The notes under the pieces were generated by a model that saw only the letters and a list, made by a program, of their open reading frames with translations, made no database searches and had not been told where the DNA came from. From Cyclobacteriaceae bacterium (lineage in GTDB: Bacteria; Bacteroidota; Bacteroidia; Cytophagales; Cyclobacteriaceae), in assembly GCA_023151255.1 (NCBI GenBank), contig JAKLJG010000004.1:186001-250000 (forward strand): a DNA stretch of 64,000 bases, in the 5' to 3' direction. The first letter of the stretch is position 1. Each line of letters starts with the position of its first letter. Positions 1 through 9,483 of this stretch are shown here, one piece after another. The translations under genes were made by a program, and so were the position numbers.

Positions 1-154
1 CCACAAAAATCATGGCGAACATAACGCCCAAAAAAAAGATTACCTTCGAATAGGTAAAACCAAAACTGGTCTTTTCGGCAAAGTTCTCCTCGTTACGGAT
101 AATGAGTTGGTACCGGTTGGTTAGCCAGTTGGATAATGTCTTTTTCTGCTTCAA
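1..154 (-). CDS. Probable M23-family peptidase, N-terminal fragment
   Basis: Read on the minus strand, an open frame starts at a TTG at 154 and runs off the left edge after 51 codons. The visible part has a basic start (KQKKTLSNWL), the segment RNEENFAEKTSF, and then a hydrophobic stretch (VIFFLGVMFAMIFV) that looks like a single N-terminal membrane anchor. This layout, including the NEENFAEK-like segment before the anchor, is what I recall from anchored M23 peptidoglycan endopeptidases of Bacteroidota. No catalytic residue is in view, so the family call is an inference. It is divergent from the SprE-like gene, 91 bases apart. The TTG start is chosen because no ATG lies in frame near it and a TTG start is also needed for the neighbour. 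Confidence 0.5.
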   Translation of the reverse strand, partial: MKQKKTLSNWLTNRYQLIIRNEENFAEKTSFGFTYSKVIFFLGVMFAMIFV

Positions 155-245
155 AAGGCAAATTTTAGCCGACAAAGTTAGATATTCCGCACGATTTTAA
201 TATGGAAATTGCCTTTTTTACGTTTCTTAAGGAACCGATAACACT

Positions 246-2807
246 TTGAAAATCAGGCTTTCATACTTCTTACCGGCCCTCCTGTTGGCGGCAGCTTGCT
301 CGTCTGAATCAAACACCTGGATGAGCAAAGCATTTCACAACACCACGGCTCATTATAACGGCTACTATTACGCACTTGAAGAAGTCACTAAAATCGAGCA
401 ATCCATTCAGCGCAACCACCGGGACGACTATAACCAAATTCTTTGGTTGTTCCCAAGACTTGATTCGATGTTTGCTAAAAGCTACGACAAGTCAGTTCAG
501 GAAGCCGTTAAGATGGCCTCCATCGCCATTCAGCGCCACCCCAACAGCAAGTGGGTTGATGATGCCTACATCCTGGTGGGCAAGGCGAGGCTATATAGTT
601 TTGACTGGGGCAATGCCATCCAAACGTTTAAGTATGTAAACAATCCAAAAGTTACCAAAGACATCCACACCCGTCACCGGGCATTGATTTATTTAATCCG
701 CACCTTTACCGAGCATAAAGAATACAATAATGTTGAAGCAGTGTTCGACTACCTGCAAAAAGAGCCGCTAAACAAAACCAACAGGAAAAATTTTTTGTTG
801 GAAAAAGCTTTTTACTACCAGGTGCGTAATGATTTGGATAAAATGATTCGTAGTCTTTCTGAAGCAGTACCTCTGTTAACCAAGAAAGATAAACCCGGAA
901 GAATTTATTTCATTATTGGCCAGGTGTACCAAACCCTGGGGTTTGAGGCTGAAGCCTATAACTTTTACCGACAGTGTATTGCCACCCATCCTGAATATGA
1001 GGTTGACTTTTATGCCCGGCTGTACATGGCCCAGGTAGCCGAGATTTCGAAAGCCCGTAATGTGGCTAATGCCCGTAAATCATTTAGAAGGTTACTTAAG
1101 GATAGTAAAAACAAGGAATTTCGGGATAAAATTTATTATGAGATAGGTGTATTCGAAGAAAAACAAAACAACATTACTGAAGCAATTACTAATTACAATC
1201 AGGCCATCCGCCTGGGCAACAATAAACTGGTTGACGGAGAAGCTTATCTGCGGCTGGGTGAGTTGTATTACGATACACTAAAAAAATACGAACTCGCCCA
1301 AGCCTATTACGACAGTGCCGTATCAAGCATATCGGCACAACGACCGGGCTATGGTGCCATTAAGTTACGGCAGGAAGTACTTAGCGAGTTTGTCACGCAC
1401 CTAAAAACAATATCGTGGCAAGACAGCCTCCTGGTACTATCCGGCATGGATACTTCCGCAATTCGATTGCTTGTCAAGCAGGCTGTTGCAATTAGTACAC
1501 CCGTGGAAAAGGGGAAAAGCAAAAAACGAAAACGGACTGACATTGTACAAAATCTTCCGGCTAATGAAGGTTCCGGTAATACGCAAACGGGTGATTGGTA
1601 TTTCGGAAATCCTTCGGCTGTCGGTTTAGGTCAGATTGAATTTGTTCGCATTTGGGGAAAGATACCTCTGGAAGACAACTGGAGAAGATCAACCCGCGCC
1701 ATTCCGCCTTCTGAGCGTCTTAATCCGGTAGTTACCGCCAATGTTGCGGATGCTGAAGTAATTAAACCCATTAGCAAACAAGACCCGGCAGAGGAAGCCT
1801 ATCAAACACTGCTGAAACAGCTGCCGCTTACTGACGAACAGAAAAAGGAATCCTTACGTAAAATTGAAGAAGCTTATTTTGCACTCGGCAATATTTATTA
1901 CTTCAAACTCAATGAAAAAAATAATGCCATCGTCTCTTTTGAAAAATTGCTCGAGCGCTTTCCGCAAACTCTTCATAAACCGGAAGCACTGTACCAACTT
2001 TATCTCATCCATAAGGATACCGATCCAAAACGCGCGGACGCATTTGCGTCCAGCTTAAAGGCCGAGTACCCCGAAAGTGATTTCGCCCGTATTCTTGTTA
2101 ACCCGGATTACCTGCTTGAATCAAGCCTTACGGCAGATAAGCAGAAAGCGATTTACAAGGAAGCTTATGAATACTTTTTGGCAGGCAACTATACTGCCTC
2201 CACCGAACTACTCAACCAGGCGCTTAAACTTGAAACCACCCCCTTTACACCTCAGTTGCTTTTGCTAAGAATACTTATTACCGGCAAAACCGAACCTCTT
2301 TCGGTTTATCAGTTTCAATTGGAAGAATTCATTAAGGGCTATCCTGATACTGAACAGGCAGCCTATGCTAAAACCTTATTGCAGGTCTCAAAAGAGTTTC
2401 AGACAAAAAAAGAGAAAGATAAAGGCATTGAATACCAACGCTCTTTTGAGCAACCCCATTATTTTATTGTAGTATATCCTGCGGCAGAGAAGTTAGAAAA
2501 TGTAGTGGTGGAAACACTCAATACATTTAATGGCTTATACTTTAACGATCTTAACCTCAAAGTGAGCAATCTCATTTTAAATGATGAATACACCCTTACC
2601 ATGGCGTCTGACCTGCCCCGCATCAGCAGTGCGCTGGAGTATTACAAAACATTCACCGAAAAACTTCAATCACTTACCGGACTTAAAAACCGTAAATTCA
2701 ATAGCTTTGTAATTACCAAAGACAATTTCAATATCTTTTATCGCACCAAAGGCCTTGATGAATACCTTCGATTCTTTGAAAAAAACTACCGTACAGAAAA
2801 TCCGTAA
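246..2807 (+). CDS. sprE: SprE/PorW-type type IX secretion lipoprotein with TPR repeats
   Basis: An 853-residue outer-membrane lipoprotein. The signal ends in a lipobox LAAAC with Cys18. The mature part starts with a FHNTTAHYNGYYYA segment and is followed by many tetratricopeptide-like helix pairs (for example around residues 90-130, 215-250, 290-350 and 540-600). A mixed alpha/beta C-terminal domain (about 735-850) begins HYFIVVYP. Length, lipobox and C-terminal domain fit SprE of Flavobacterium and PorW of Porphyromonas, which are needed for type IX secretion and gliding. The start is TTG with no nearby ATG upstream of the signal peptide. Its 3' end overlaps the next gene by about 50 bases, so the two are probably translated from one message. 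The low-complexity stretch GKSKKRKR near residue 423 is a basic linker. Confidence 0.75.
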   Translation: MKIRLSYFLPALLLAAACSSESNTWMSKAFHNTTAHYNGYYYALEEVTKIEQSIQRNHRDDYNQILWLFPRLDSMFAKSYDKSVQEAVKMASIAIQRHPNSKWVDDAYILVGKARLYSFDWGNAIQTFKYVNNPKVTKDIHTRHRALIYLIRTFTEHKEYNNVEAVFDYLQKEPLNKTNRKNFLLEKAFYYQVRNDLDKMIRSLSEAVPLLTKKDKPGRIYFIIGQVYQTLGFEAEAYNFYRQCIATHPEYEVDFYARLYMAQVAEISKARNVANARKSFRRLLKDSKNKEFRDKIYYEIGVFEEKQNNITEAITNYNQAIRLGNNKLVDGEAYLRLGELYYDTLKKYELAQAYYDSAVSSISAQRPGYGAIKLRQEVLSEFVTHLKTISWQDSLLVLSGMDTSAIRLLVKQAVAISTPVEKGKSKKRKRTDIVQNLPANEGSGNTQTGDWYFGNPSAVGLGQIEFVRIWGKIPLEDNWRRSTRAIPPSERLNPVVTANVADAEVIKPISKQDPAEEAYQTLLKQLPLTDEQKKESLRKIEEAYFALGNIYYFKLNEKNNAIVSFEKLLERFPQTLHKPEALYQLYLIHKDTDPKRADAFASSLKAEYPESDFARILVNPDYLLESSLTADKQKAIYKEAYEYFLAGNYTASTELLNQALKLETTPFTPQLLLLRILITGKTEPLSVYQFQLEEFIKGYPDTEQAAYAKTLLQVSKEFQTKKEKDKGIEYQRSFEQPHYFIVVYPAAEKLENVVVETLNTFNGLYFNDLNLKVSNLILNDEYTLTMASDLPRISSALEYYKTFTEKLQSLTGLKNRKFNSFVITKDNFNIFYRTKGLDEYLRFFEKNYRTENP

Positions 2808-5082
2808 CCTGCTGGCCATTGAGCGGCCATGGATTAAAAGGGCCATCAAGATTATCTGGATTAGTTTCTTTTGTGTTATCCTGCTCTTTCCGGTATTCAT
2901 TTATACGGTAAGCATCGATCTGTTTGGTTTATATGGCGGCATGCCCAGCCTTAAAGCCATTGAAAATCCCGAGAATGATCTTTCCTCTGAACTAATCTCT
3001 GCGGATGGCGTTTCATTGGGTCGGTACTTTCGGTACAACCGGAGCCAGGTGAGCTATGATGAACTTTCAAAGGACCTTGTTAATACATTAATTCTTTCGG
3101 AAGACCACCGGTTTTATCAACACTCCGGTATGGACTTTATTGCTTACATGCGGGTGTTGTGGGGCCTTATTACCCTAAACCCTAAGGGTGGAGGCAGCAC
3201 CATTACACAACAATTAGCAAAAAATCTTTACACCATGAACCCCGACATGAGCCTGGATGGTAAAATCGCCCAGCTGGGACGCTATCCGAAACGGCTTATT
3301 CAAAAAACCAAAGAATGGATTATTTCATACTACCTGGAGAAAAATTTCACCAAAGAAGAAATTATTGCCATGTACCTCAACACCACCTCGTTTGGCAGTA
3401 ATGCATATGGTATAAGGGTGGCAGCCGAAACCTATTTTAATAAACCACCTGACAGCCTGAACCTGCAGGAATCGGCCGTACTGGTAGGCATGCTGCAGGC
3501 TATAACTAAATTCAGTCCCGTTTATAATCCCGAAAACTCGCTGAAAAAAAGAAATGAAGTGCTTTACAAGCTGGTTACACACGGTTACCTGACGCGGGAA
3601 GCCTATGATTCAATAAAACAGTTACCCATTGAATTAAAGTATAAGGTTCAAAACCAGAATGAAGGACTTGCCACCTACTTCCGAAACGTAATCCGTACTG
3701 ACCTTATGAACTGGTGCAACGAACACGGTTACGATTTATGGGAATCCGGGTTAAAAATATACACCACTATTGATAGCCGGATGCAGCTTTATGCTGAGCA
3801 GGCCCTTAATGAACACATGCAATACCAGCAGCAATTGTTCGATGAGCATTGGAAGGGCCGTAATCCCTGGATTGACGATGAGTGGAAAGAGATAAAGGGT
3901 TTTTTGCAGTCACGTATAAAACAAACTGATACATACAAAAACCTGGTGGCGCGTTATGGCGAAAACTCCGACTCGGTAAAAATTATGCTGAACCTGAAGA
4001 AGCCCATGACCATTTTTACCTGGAAAGGTGAGCGCGACACCTTATTCAGTTCGATGGACTCACTCAATTATTACAAACGCTTTCTGCATGCCGGACTGGT
4101 TTCGATGGATGCCAACACCGGGGCCATTAAAGCATGGGTGGGCGGCATCAACCACAAATATTTTAAGTACGACCACGTGCGCCAGGGCAAACGCCAGCCT
4201 GGATCAACCTTCAAACCTTTTGTTTATGGGGCGGCACTGGAAATAGGCTATCACCCCTGCTTTGAGTTGTATGATATTTCACCAAGTTTCACCGTATCAG
4301 GCACAACCTGGTATCCGCCCAATTCAGATGGCAAATACGGTACTGGTGAAAAAATGAACCTCCGGCAGGCTATGGCCCGTTCTATTAACTCCATTACAGC
4401 ACAAATTCTGCAAAAAGTGCATCCTGAAAATGTTGTAAAGTTTGCCCATCGCGTGGGCATCACCAGTCCGCTTGACGCTGTGCCTTCATTATGTCTAGGT
4501 GTTAGCGATGTATCGCTTTATGAACTGGTAGGAGCATACGGTACGTTCGTTAACAGCGGAATTTACACCGAGCCGTATTACATTACCCGTATTGAAGATA
4601 AAAACGGTAACGTCATTGAAAACTTTGTGCCCAAAACCCGCGAAGCCATAAGCGAACAAACCGCTTATAAAATGGTTTACATGCTGCGGGGTGGTGTTGA
4701 AGAAAGCGGTGGCACCTCAGGTGGATTAGGCTACGACCTTAAAGAAGAAAATGAAATTGGCGGTAAAACCGGAACCACCAACAACGCGTCCGATGGGTGG
4801 TACATAGGCGTTACCCATAACCTGGTTACAGGAGTATGGGTGGGTGGAGACGAACGGAGCATTCATTACCGCAATTGGGATATGGGGCAAGGATCCCGTA
4901 CGGCACGGCCCATTTGGGAAAAATATATGCGTAAAATCTATCTCGATCCGGCCATCGAATATAAAAAGGGTAAATTCAAACAACCCAAGACAGGCCTGGA
5001 CGTAACCCTCAATTGCGATCAATACATTGTACCGGCCGACTCCATTCCGGTTGACGAAAAACCCTGGGACGATTTCAACTGA
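2758..5082 (+). CDS. Class A penicillin-binding protein (PBP1A-type)
   Basis: Bifunctional peptidoglycan glycosyltransferase/transpeptidase of about 774 residues, anchored by one transmembrane helix near residues 28-52. The GT51 domain shows the catalytic Glu115 in EDHRFYQHSG and the GGSTITQQLAKN motif. The transpeptidase domain shows the active-site Ser483 in GSTFK, an SIN triad at 542-544 and KTGTT from Lys670. All key motifs are intact, so the protein should polymerise and cross-link glycan in the periplasm. ATG 2758 is preferred to the adjacent TTG 2755. The gene starts inside the end of the SprE-like gene and is followed by uvrC after 8 bases. Confidence 0.93.
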   Translation: MNTFDSLKKTTVQKIRNLLAIERPWIKRAIKIIWISFFCVILLFPVFIYTVSIDLFGLYGGMPSLKAIENPENDLSSELISADGVSLGRYFRYNRSQVSYDELSKDLVNTLILSEDHRFYQHSGMDFIAYMRVLWGLITLNPKGGGSTITQQLAKNLYTMNPDMSLDGKIAQLGRYPKRLIQKTKEWIISYYLEKNFTKEEIIAMYLNTTSFGSNAYGIRVAAETYFNKPPDSLNLQESAVLVGMLQAITKFSPVYNPENSLKKRNEVLYKLVTHGYLTREAYDSIKQLPIELKYKVQNQNEGLATYFRNVIRTDLMNWCNEHGYDLWESGLKIYTTIDSRMQLYAEQALNEHMQYQQQLFDEHWKGRNPWIDDEWKEIKGFLQSRIKQTDTYKNLVARYGENSDSVKIMLNLKKPMTIFTWKGERDTLFSSMDSLNYYKRFLHAGLVSMDANTGAIKAWVGGINHKYFKYDHVRQGKRQPGSTFKPFVYGAALEIGYHPCFELYDISPSFTVSGTTWYPPNSDGKYGTGEKMNLRQAMARSINSITAQILQKVHPENVVKFAHRVGITSPLDAVPSLCLGVSDVSLYELVGAYGTFVNSGIYTEPYYITRIEDKNGNVIENFVPKTREAISEQTAYKMVYMLRGGVEESGGTSGGLGYDLKEENEIGGKTGTTNNASDGWYIGVTHNLVTGVWVGGDERSIHYRNWDMGQGSRTARPIWEKYMRKIYLDPAIEYKKGKFKQPKTGLDVTLNCDQYIVPADSIPVDEKPWDDFN

Positions 5083-5090
5083 CTTAGTTT

Positions 5091-6893
5091 ATGAACCGTG
5101 GCGGACTTAAAAGCTACGTGCTGCGCTTACCTGAAGAGCCGGGAGTTTATCGGTTTTACAACACTGCCAACCAACTAATATACGTAGGTAAAGCCAAAAA
5201 TCTGAAGAAGCGGGTACTTAGCTACTTTGGAGCCAAACAAAATCTAAGTCGGAAAACCCTGAGGCTCGTTCATGAAACCAACCGCATCGAGTATACTGTT
5301 GCCGAAAGTGAATTTGATGCCCTGTTGTTAGAAAACAATCTGATTAAACAATTTCAACCCCGCTATAACATTTTACTTAAGGATGATAAAACTTATCCTT
5401 ACCTGTGCATTCTGAGGGAACGGTTTCCGCGCATTATTTCCACCCGAAAATACCTGCCTGATCAAGGTGAATATTTCGGTCCGTATTCCAGTGTTGTGGC
5501 CATGAAAAATGTACTGGAACTAATTCGCAAACTGTACACCATACGAACCTGCAATCTGCCATTAACAGAAAGCAATATCAAACAAAGAAAATTTAAGATC
5601 TGCCTGGAGTACCACATCGGCAACTGCAAAGGTCCTTGCGAAGGCTTACAGTCCGAAGAAGATTACCGTGATGATATTGAACATGCCCGCTACATTCTGA
5701 AAGGAAACATCAATTTGGTTAAAGCTGTCTTTGAAAAACAAATGCAAGCTGCAGCAAATCGATTGGATTACGAACGTGCACAGCATTACAAGGAACGGCT
5801 TATTACGCTCGAAAAATTTCAAAGCAAATCGCTGGTTGTTAACAAAGCCTTAACCGATATTGACGTAATCACTGTAACGGGCACTGAAAAATACGCTTAT
5901 ATCAACTACCTGTTAATTAAGGAAGGAGCAATTGTCTACTCCCGGTCCGTTGAAATACAAAAAAAACTTGGTGAACAAAATGAGGAGTTGCTTAGCCTTG
6001 CGCTTGTTGAATTACGGCAACAGGCCAACAGCACAAATACAGAAGTCTTAAGCAATCTGCCCGTGCTTACGATAGCAAATAACCTGAATAACACCGTGCC
6101 TAAAATAGGCGACAAACGTAAACTGGTTGCGCTATCGTTAAAAAATGCTTTAGAATTGAAGCGTGAAAAAGAATTACTGCGTGCCGAACGGCCTTCGAAG
6201 AATAATCCGGCACTTGAGGCCTTACGTTACGAACTTCAACTCAGCACCTTACCCATAACCATTGAGTGCTTTGATAACAGTAACCTGCAGGGCACAAATC
6301 CGGTAGCGTCTATGGTACGTTTTGTTAACGGCAAACCGGATAAAAAAAATTATCGGCACTTCAATATAAAAACCGTTACAGGGCCTAACGATTTTGCTTC
6401 AATGAAAGAAGTGGTGGGCAGGCGCTACCGGAAATTGCTCAACGACCAGTCTCCTTTACCGGATCTTATTCTGATCGATGGCGGAAAAGGCCAGCTTTCA
6501 AGCGCTTGTGAAGCTTTAAAGGAAATTAATCTGCATGGCCAAGTAGCCATTGCAGGTATCGCCAAAAGGCTGGAAGAAATTTACCTGCCGGAAGATTCCA
6601 TGCCCCTGCTTATCAGTAAAAAATCACCCGGATTAAAACTTATTCAACAAATACGAAATGAGGCCCACCGGTTTGCGATAACCTTTCACCGGCAAAAGCG
6701 AAGCGAAACAAATTTACAATCAAGCCTTGACGACATAGCGGGTATTGGCAAAACCACTATTGAAAAACTGCTTAGGCATTTTAAATCGGTCCGGAAAATC
6801 AGGGAAGCATCTTTTAAGGAACTCGAACAAATTATCGGAAAAAGTAAAGCAAAACTGGTTATTGATGCAAACAAAAAAGCCCCTGCCGGATAG
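5091..6893 (+). CDS. uvrC: Excinuclease ABC subunit C
   Basis: UvrC makes both incisions in nucleotide excision repair with UvrA and UvrB. The 600-residue protein has the GIY-YIG nuclease at the N-terminus (GVY at 18-20, YVG at 31-33, then GKAKNLKKR), a UVR helix pair near 205-240 (DYERAQHYKERL), the RNase H-like nuclease (ECFDNSN and LILIDGGKGQL), and C-terminal helix-hairpin-helix motifs (IAGIGKTTIEKLL). Length is normal. It is third in the run behind the SprE-like and PBP genes. Its last codons and stop lie inside the terminator hairpin. UvrA is encoded about 11 kb away on the other strand. Confidence 0.97.
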   Translation: MNRGGLKSYVLRLPEEPGVYRFYNTANQLIYVGKAKNLKKRVLSYFGAKQNLSRKTLRLVHETNRIEYTVAESEFDALLLENNLIKQFQPRYNILLKDDKTYPYLCILRERFPRIISTRKYLPDQGEYFGPYSSVVAMKNVLELIRKLYTIRTCNLPLTESNIKQRKFKICLEYHIGNCKGPCEGLQSEEDYRDDIEHARYILKGNINLVKAVFEKQMQAAANRLDYERAQHYKERLITLEKFQSKSLVVNKALTDIDVITVTGTEKYAYINYLLIKEGAIVYSRSVEIQKKLGEQNEELLSLALVELRQQANSTNTEVLSNLPVLTIANNLNNTVPKIGDKRKLVALSLKNALELKREKELLRAERPSKNNPALEALRYELQLSTLPITIECFDNSNLQGTNPVASMVRFVNGKPDKKNYRHFNIKTVTGPNDFASMKEVVGRRYRKLLNDQSPLPDLILIDGGKGQLSSACEALKEINLHGQVAIAGIAKRLEEIYLPEDSMPLLISKKSPGLKLIQQIRNEAHRFAITFHRQKRSETNLQSSLDDIAGIGKTTIEKLLRHFKSVRKIREASFKELEQIIGKSKAKLVIDANKKAPAG

Positions 6894-6903
6894 CAGGGGC
6901 TTT
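6876..6903. terminator. Bidirectional intrinsic terminator between uvrC and gldN
   Basis: A perfect 11-bp inverted repeat (6876-6886 with 6893-6903) has a 6-base loop and a GCCCCTGC core. On the minus strand the stem is followed by a T run, giving a textbook terminator for the gld operon, which ends at 6924. On the plus strand it is followed by TTTGTTAT and would serve uvrC. The left arm encodes the last residues of UvrC and the loop and right arm contain its TAG stop. Confidence 0.85.
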
Positions 6904-6923
6904 GTTATACTGTTAGGGACTGA

Positions 6924-7832
6924 TCAGAACTCCCAAAGATTGTGTTCCTTCTCCATCAGCATCATTTCGGCCCATTCGCGCGCCCAAACACTTTCGTAAT
7001 ACGGTCTTTGGTTTGCACGATACACATCTTCAATGGTCTGGTCATCCGGGTTTTCAATTTTATCTATTGTTCCTTTAAAGAGTCTTAACAAAAAGGCATC
7101 AGCAAAATTCTTGTTTTCAGCAGTATTCTGGCGGTTAAACCAAACTGCTTTTGCCGGATTATTGCGGAAAACTTTTTCCAAATCTTTGTATTTAAACCAG
7201 CCTAAGGATTTGAATGTACCGGTGTTTAAATCAAAGGCCTCGAGTTTAATAGCCTGGATATCGTAATACAAACGCGACCTGCGCTTATCAAAAATTACGT
7301 CTTCCATTAGTGTAAGCATATAAATATCGCGGGGCAATACGGTTACCGGTTTACCCCGTTGCGTTAGCACCCACTCACCGTTAGGTGCCGCGCTGGGATT
7401 TATACCCGTGTTGTTATCTATTGCTGACTCGTAATTTTTACCGTTAAATGATACCGCATCGCTCAGGTAGTATGTCATGGCTGGATCCCAGGCCTGCAGT
7501 GTTTCGCCCTGAGTTATCACCATCTTCGATTCAAAATCTTCTTTGGTCATCACCGAAGTGAGCGAATCGCTGTTATAAACAGCCGGTATCTCTCCACTTC
7601 GTACTGCATCAATAATCAGTTTTGAAATTTCACCATTGTTTGAGAAGAAACCCTTATTCTGCTTCTCCTTCATATCAATCTTTCTCCATACACGCAGTTT
7701 GTACAGGTGTTCATACCGCGGTATCGGATCAATGGAATTCGGGTTGTATTGGGGTAGTTCTACCTGTGCATAGATACCCTGGGGCATCAATGCCGCAAAT
7801 AGTAATACGATCCCATTCTTAAACATATTCAT
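6924..7832 (-). CDS. gldN: Type IX secretion/gliding protein GldN
   Basis: A 302-residue periplasmic protein with a Sec signal ending near IYAQ. It is the PorN/GldN component, which forms the outer-membrane-associated ring with GldK and contacts the GldM periplasmic shaft. Visible family features are an early conserved segment around RKIDMKEKQNKGFF, the LMEDVIFDKRRSRLYYDIQ block near residue 190, and the EDVYRANQRPYYESVW block near the C-terminus. It is last in the operon, 8 bases after gldM, and is followed by the 6876-6903 terminator. The start could be Met1 or Met3; both keep the signal peptide. Confidence 0.92.
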   Translation of the reverse strand: MNMFKNGIVLLFAALMPQGIYAQVELPQYNPNSIDPIPRYEHLYKLRVWRKIDMKEKQNKGFFSNNGEISKLIIDAVRSGEIPAVYNSDSLTSVMTKEDFESKMVITQGETLQAWDPAMTYYLSDAVSFNGKNYESAIDNNTGINPSAAPNGEWVLTQRGKPVTVLPRDIYMLTLMEDVIFDKRRSRLYYDIQAIKLEAFDLNTGTFKSLGWFKYKDLEKVFRNNPAKAVWFNRQNTAENKNFADAFLLRLFKGTIDKIENPDDQTIEDVYRANQRPYYESVWAREWAEMMLMEKEHNLWEF

Positions 7833-7840
7833 AATCGTTC

Positions 7841-9430
7841 TTATTGTACTGGAATATTAATAATATCACTGCCTCCTACGGCAACCGGTTCAGGGTTGCC
7901 CTTGTAGGTCATTCGCACCACATTTTTAGGTTCTACCAGAATCCTGTCGCCCGGACGCATTATAGCCCGCCATGCGCCTAAATCCACCAGTTCGCTCGTG
8001 GCTGTCATTTCCTGAACGCGCTGGGTGCCACGCGCCAGAATAACCGACATATTTCTTATCCGGTAGTTGGCATCTTTTGGTACTTCGTTCTTAAAGTTTT
8101 CATCCGCTTCGGCATTGATCCGAAGACCAGCAATTTGTCCGGCTTTCACACCATTCTTTAAATCAATATCCCGGCCGTTATTATCCTTTGCCACAATGCG
8201 GGGGCGTGGCACATTCTTCACGGCAAATTCTTCATTGCCGATAAAGGTTCCGGAGTTGTTTACTGCAACGGTAACTTTGCGCTGGTTTGGTATGATGGTA
8301 ACCTGACCAATTTTTTCACCGCGAATAATTTCTGCGCCCGTAGCAGAGAATGAAGGGTTATAATCCGTACCCAGAGCAGGTACCTCAATATTCACCAGGT
8401 TACCACAACCCATATACAGGGTGGGGGCTACCCCGGTTGTTACCCGAATGGTGGGCTTTGCAACTATATATTCGATGGTTTGCGGATAAACCTGATCATT
8501 CAGTTTTATCTCTGCTTTAAACGATTGCTTAGATTGTCCTTTGGCATCATAATTTCCTCCACGGGCAGTGAATTTTACCTTACCCATTTTGATGCCAGTA
8601 GCCGGATCCACAGCTACCGGGATGGCTGTTCCGTTATAGAACATTTCAGGGCTCAGAGCCGATGAAGAAGCAGAAATAAACATATCGGCTTCGTAAGTGG
8701 CTCCGGCAGCAACAACGGAAGATTTAGGCCGAACCATAGGGATAACTGTTTCGAAACGAACGGTAGCTGCACCAGCCTCTTCGGCCAGTTTGCGCAAAGC
8801 GGCTGACTCATATTCAAGTACTTCAGACTGAATTTGTGTTACCGAGGCAAGCGCGGCAATCACCGGGGTGTTCTCGAAAGTAAAAGTTAAGAAGTCCTTA
8901 CGAACATGATCGGGGTCGTTGGCAAATTCGGGTATATCTTTAGGAGCCCTGGCCAACGTGCCAAATTTTTCACCGGTAAGTTCGTTGAGTTGCTTCACGT
9001 AATCATTCAACTTAGCCTCAAAATCTCTACCCCAAGGTGATTTTTTATCGATCATCATGGTTGCCACTGCTGAACCATGGTTGTTGATTACCTTTTCATC
9101 CACTTTGTCGGAACCGGATACCTCCAGCATTTTCTTTTTCAGTGTTTCAATCCAGGCCGAAGTGGCCTGTGTCAATTCACGCACCTTCTGCGCCCGCTCA
9201 ACAGCACTCTTAATTTTTGCTACCTCACTCTTTCCTCCCTCTTCAATAATTTTGTTTAACTGCTGCTGGTTGGACTTTTCCGTGTCTTCAATAAGCTGGT
9301 TAAGGGTTCCATTAATGATGGCGAACTTTTCCAACACTGCATTGCTCACCTGAAGGGCCAGAAGTGCGGTAAGTACCAGGTACATCATACCGATCATCTT
9401 CTGCCGCGGGGTTTCTTTTTTACCTGCCAT
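7841..9430 (-). CDS. gldM: Type IX secretion motor protein GldM
   Basis: A 529-residue inner-membrane protein. It begins MAGKKETPRQKMIGMMYLVL, giving one transmembrane helix near residues 12-30. After this comes a long helical region and a series of beta-rich domains, which in GldM/PorM form the periplasmic shaft. In the known complexes a GldM dimer sits in a GldL pentamer and transmits proton-motive-force-driven motion to the outer-membrane components. The segment order (helical domain to about 215, then repeated beta domains such as the one starting TPTIRVTTGVAPTLYMG-like sequence near 325) fits the family length. It lies 53 bases downstream of gldL in the gld operon. Confidence 0.95.
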   Translation of the reverse strand: MAGKKETPRQKMIGMMYLVLTALLALQVSNAVLEKFAIINGTLNQLIEDTEKSNQQQLNKIIEEGGKSEVAKIKSAVERAQKVRELTQATSAWIETLKKKMLEVSGSDKVDEKVINNHGSAVATMMIDKKSPWGRDFEAKLNDYVKQLNELTGEKFGTLARAPKDIPEFANDPDHVRKDFLTFTFENTPVIAALASVTQIQSEVLEYESAALRKLAEEAGAATVRFETVIPMVRPKSSVVAAGATYEADMFISASSSALSPEMFYNGTAIPVAVDPATGIKMGKVKFTARGGNYDAKGQSKQSFKAEIKLNDQVYPQTIEYIVAKPTIRVTTGVAPTLYMGCGNLVNIEVPALGTDYNPSFSATGAEIIRGEKIGQVTIIPNQRKVTVAVNNSGTFIGNEEFAVKNVPRPRIVAKDNNGRDIDLKNGVKAGQIAGLRINAEADENFKNEVPKDANYRIRNMSVILARGTQRVQEMTATSELVDLGAWRAIMRPGDRILVEPKNVVRMTYKGNPEPVAVGGSDIINIPVQ

Positions 9431-9483
9431 TTGTTGTACTGTTTAAAATAAATGAAACTTAAACCCTGATTACACTATTAAAA

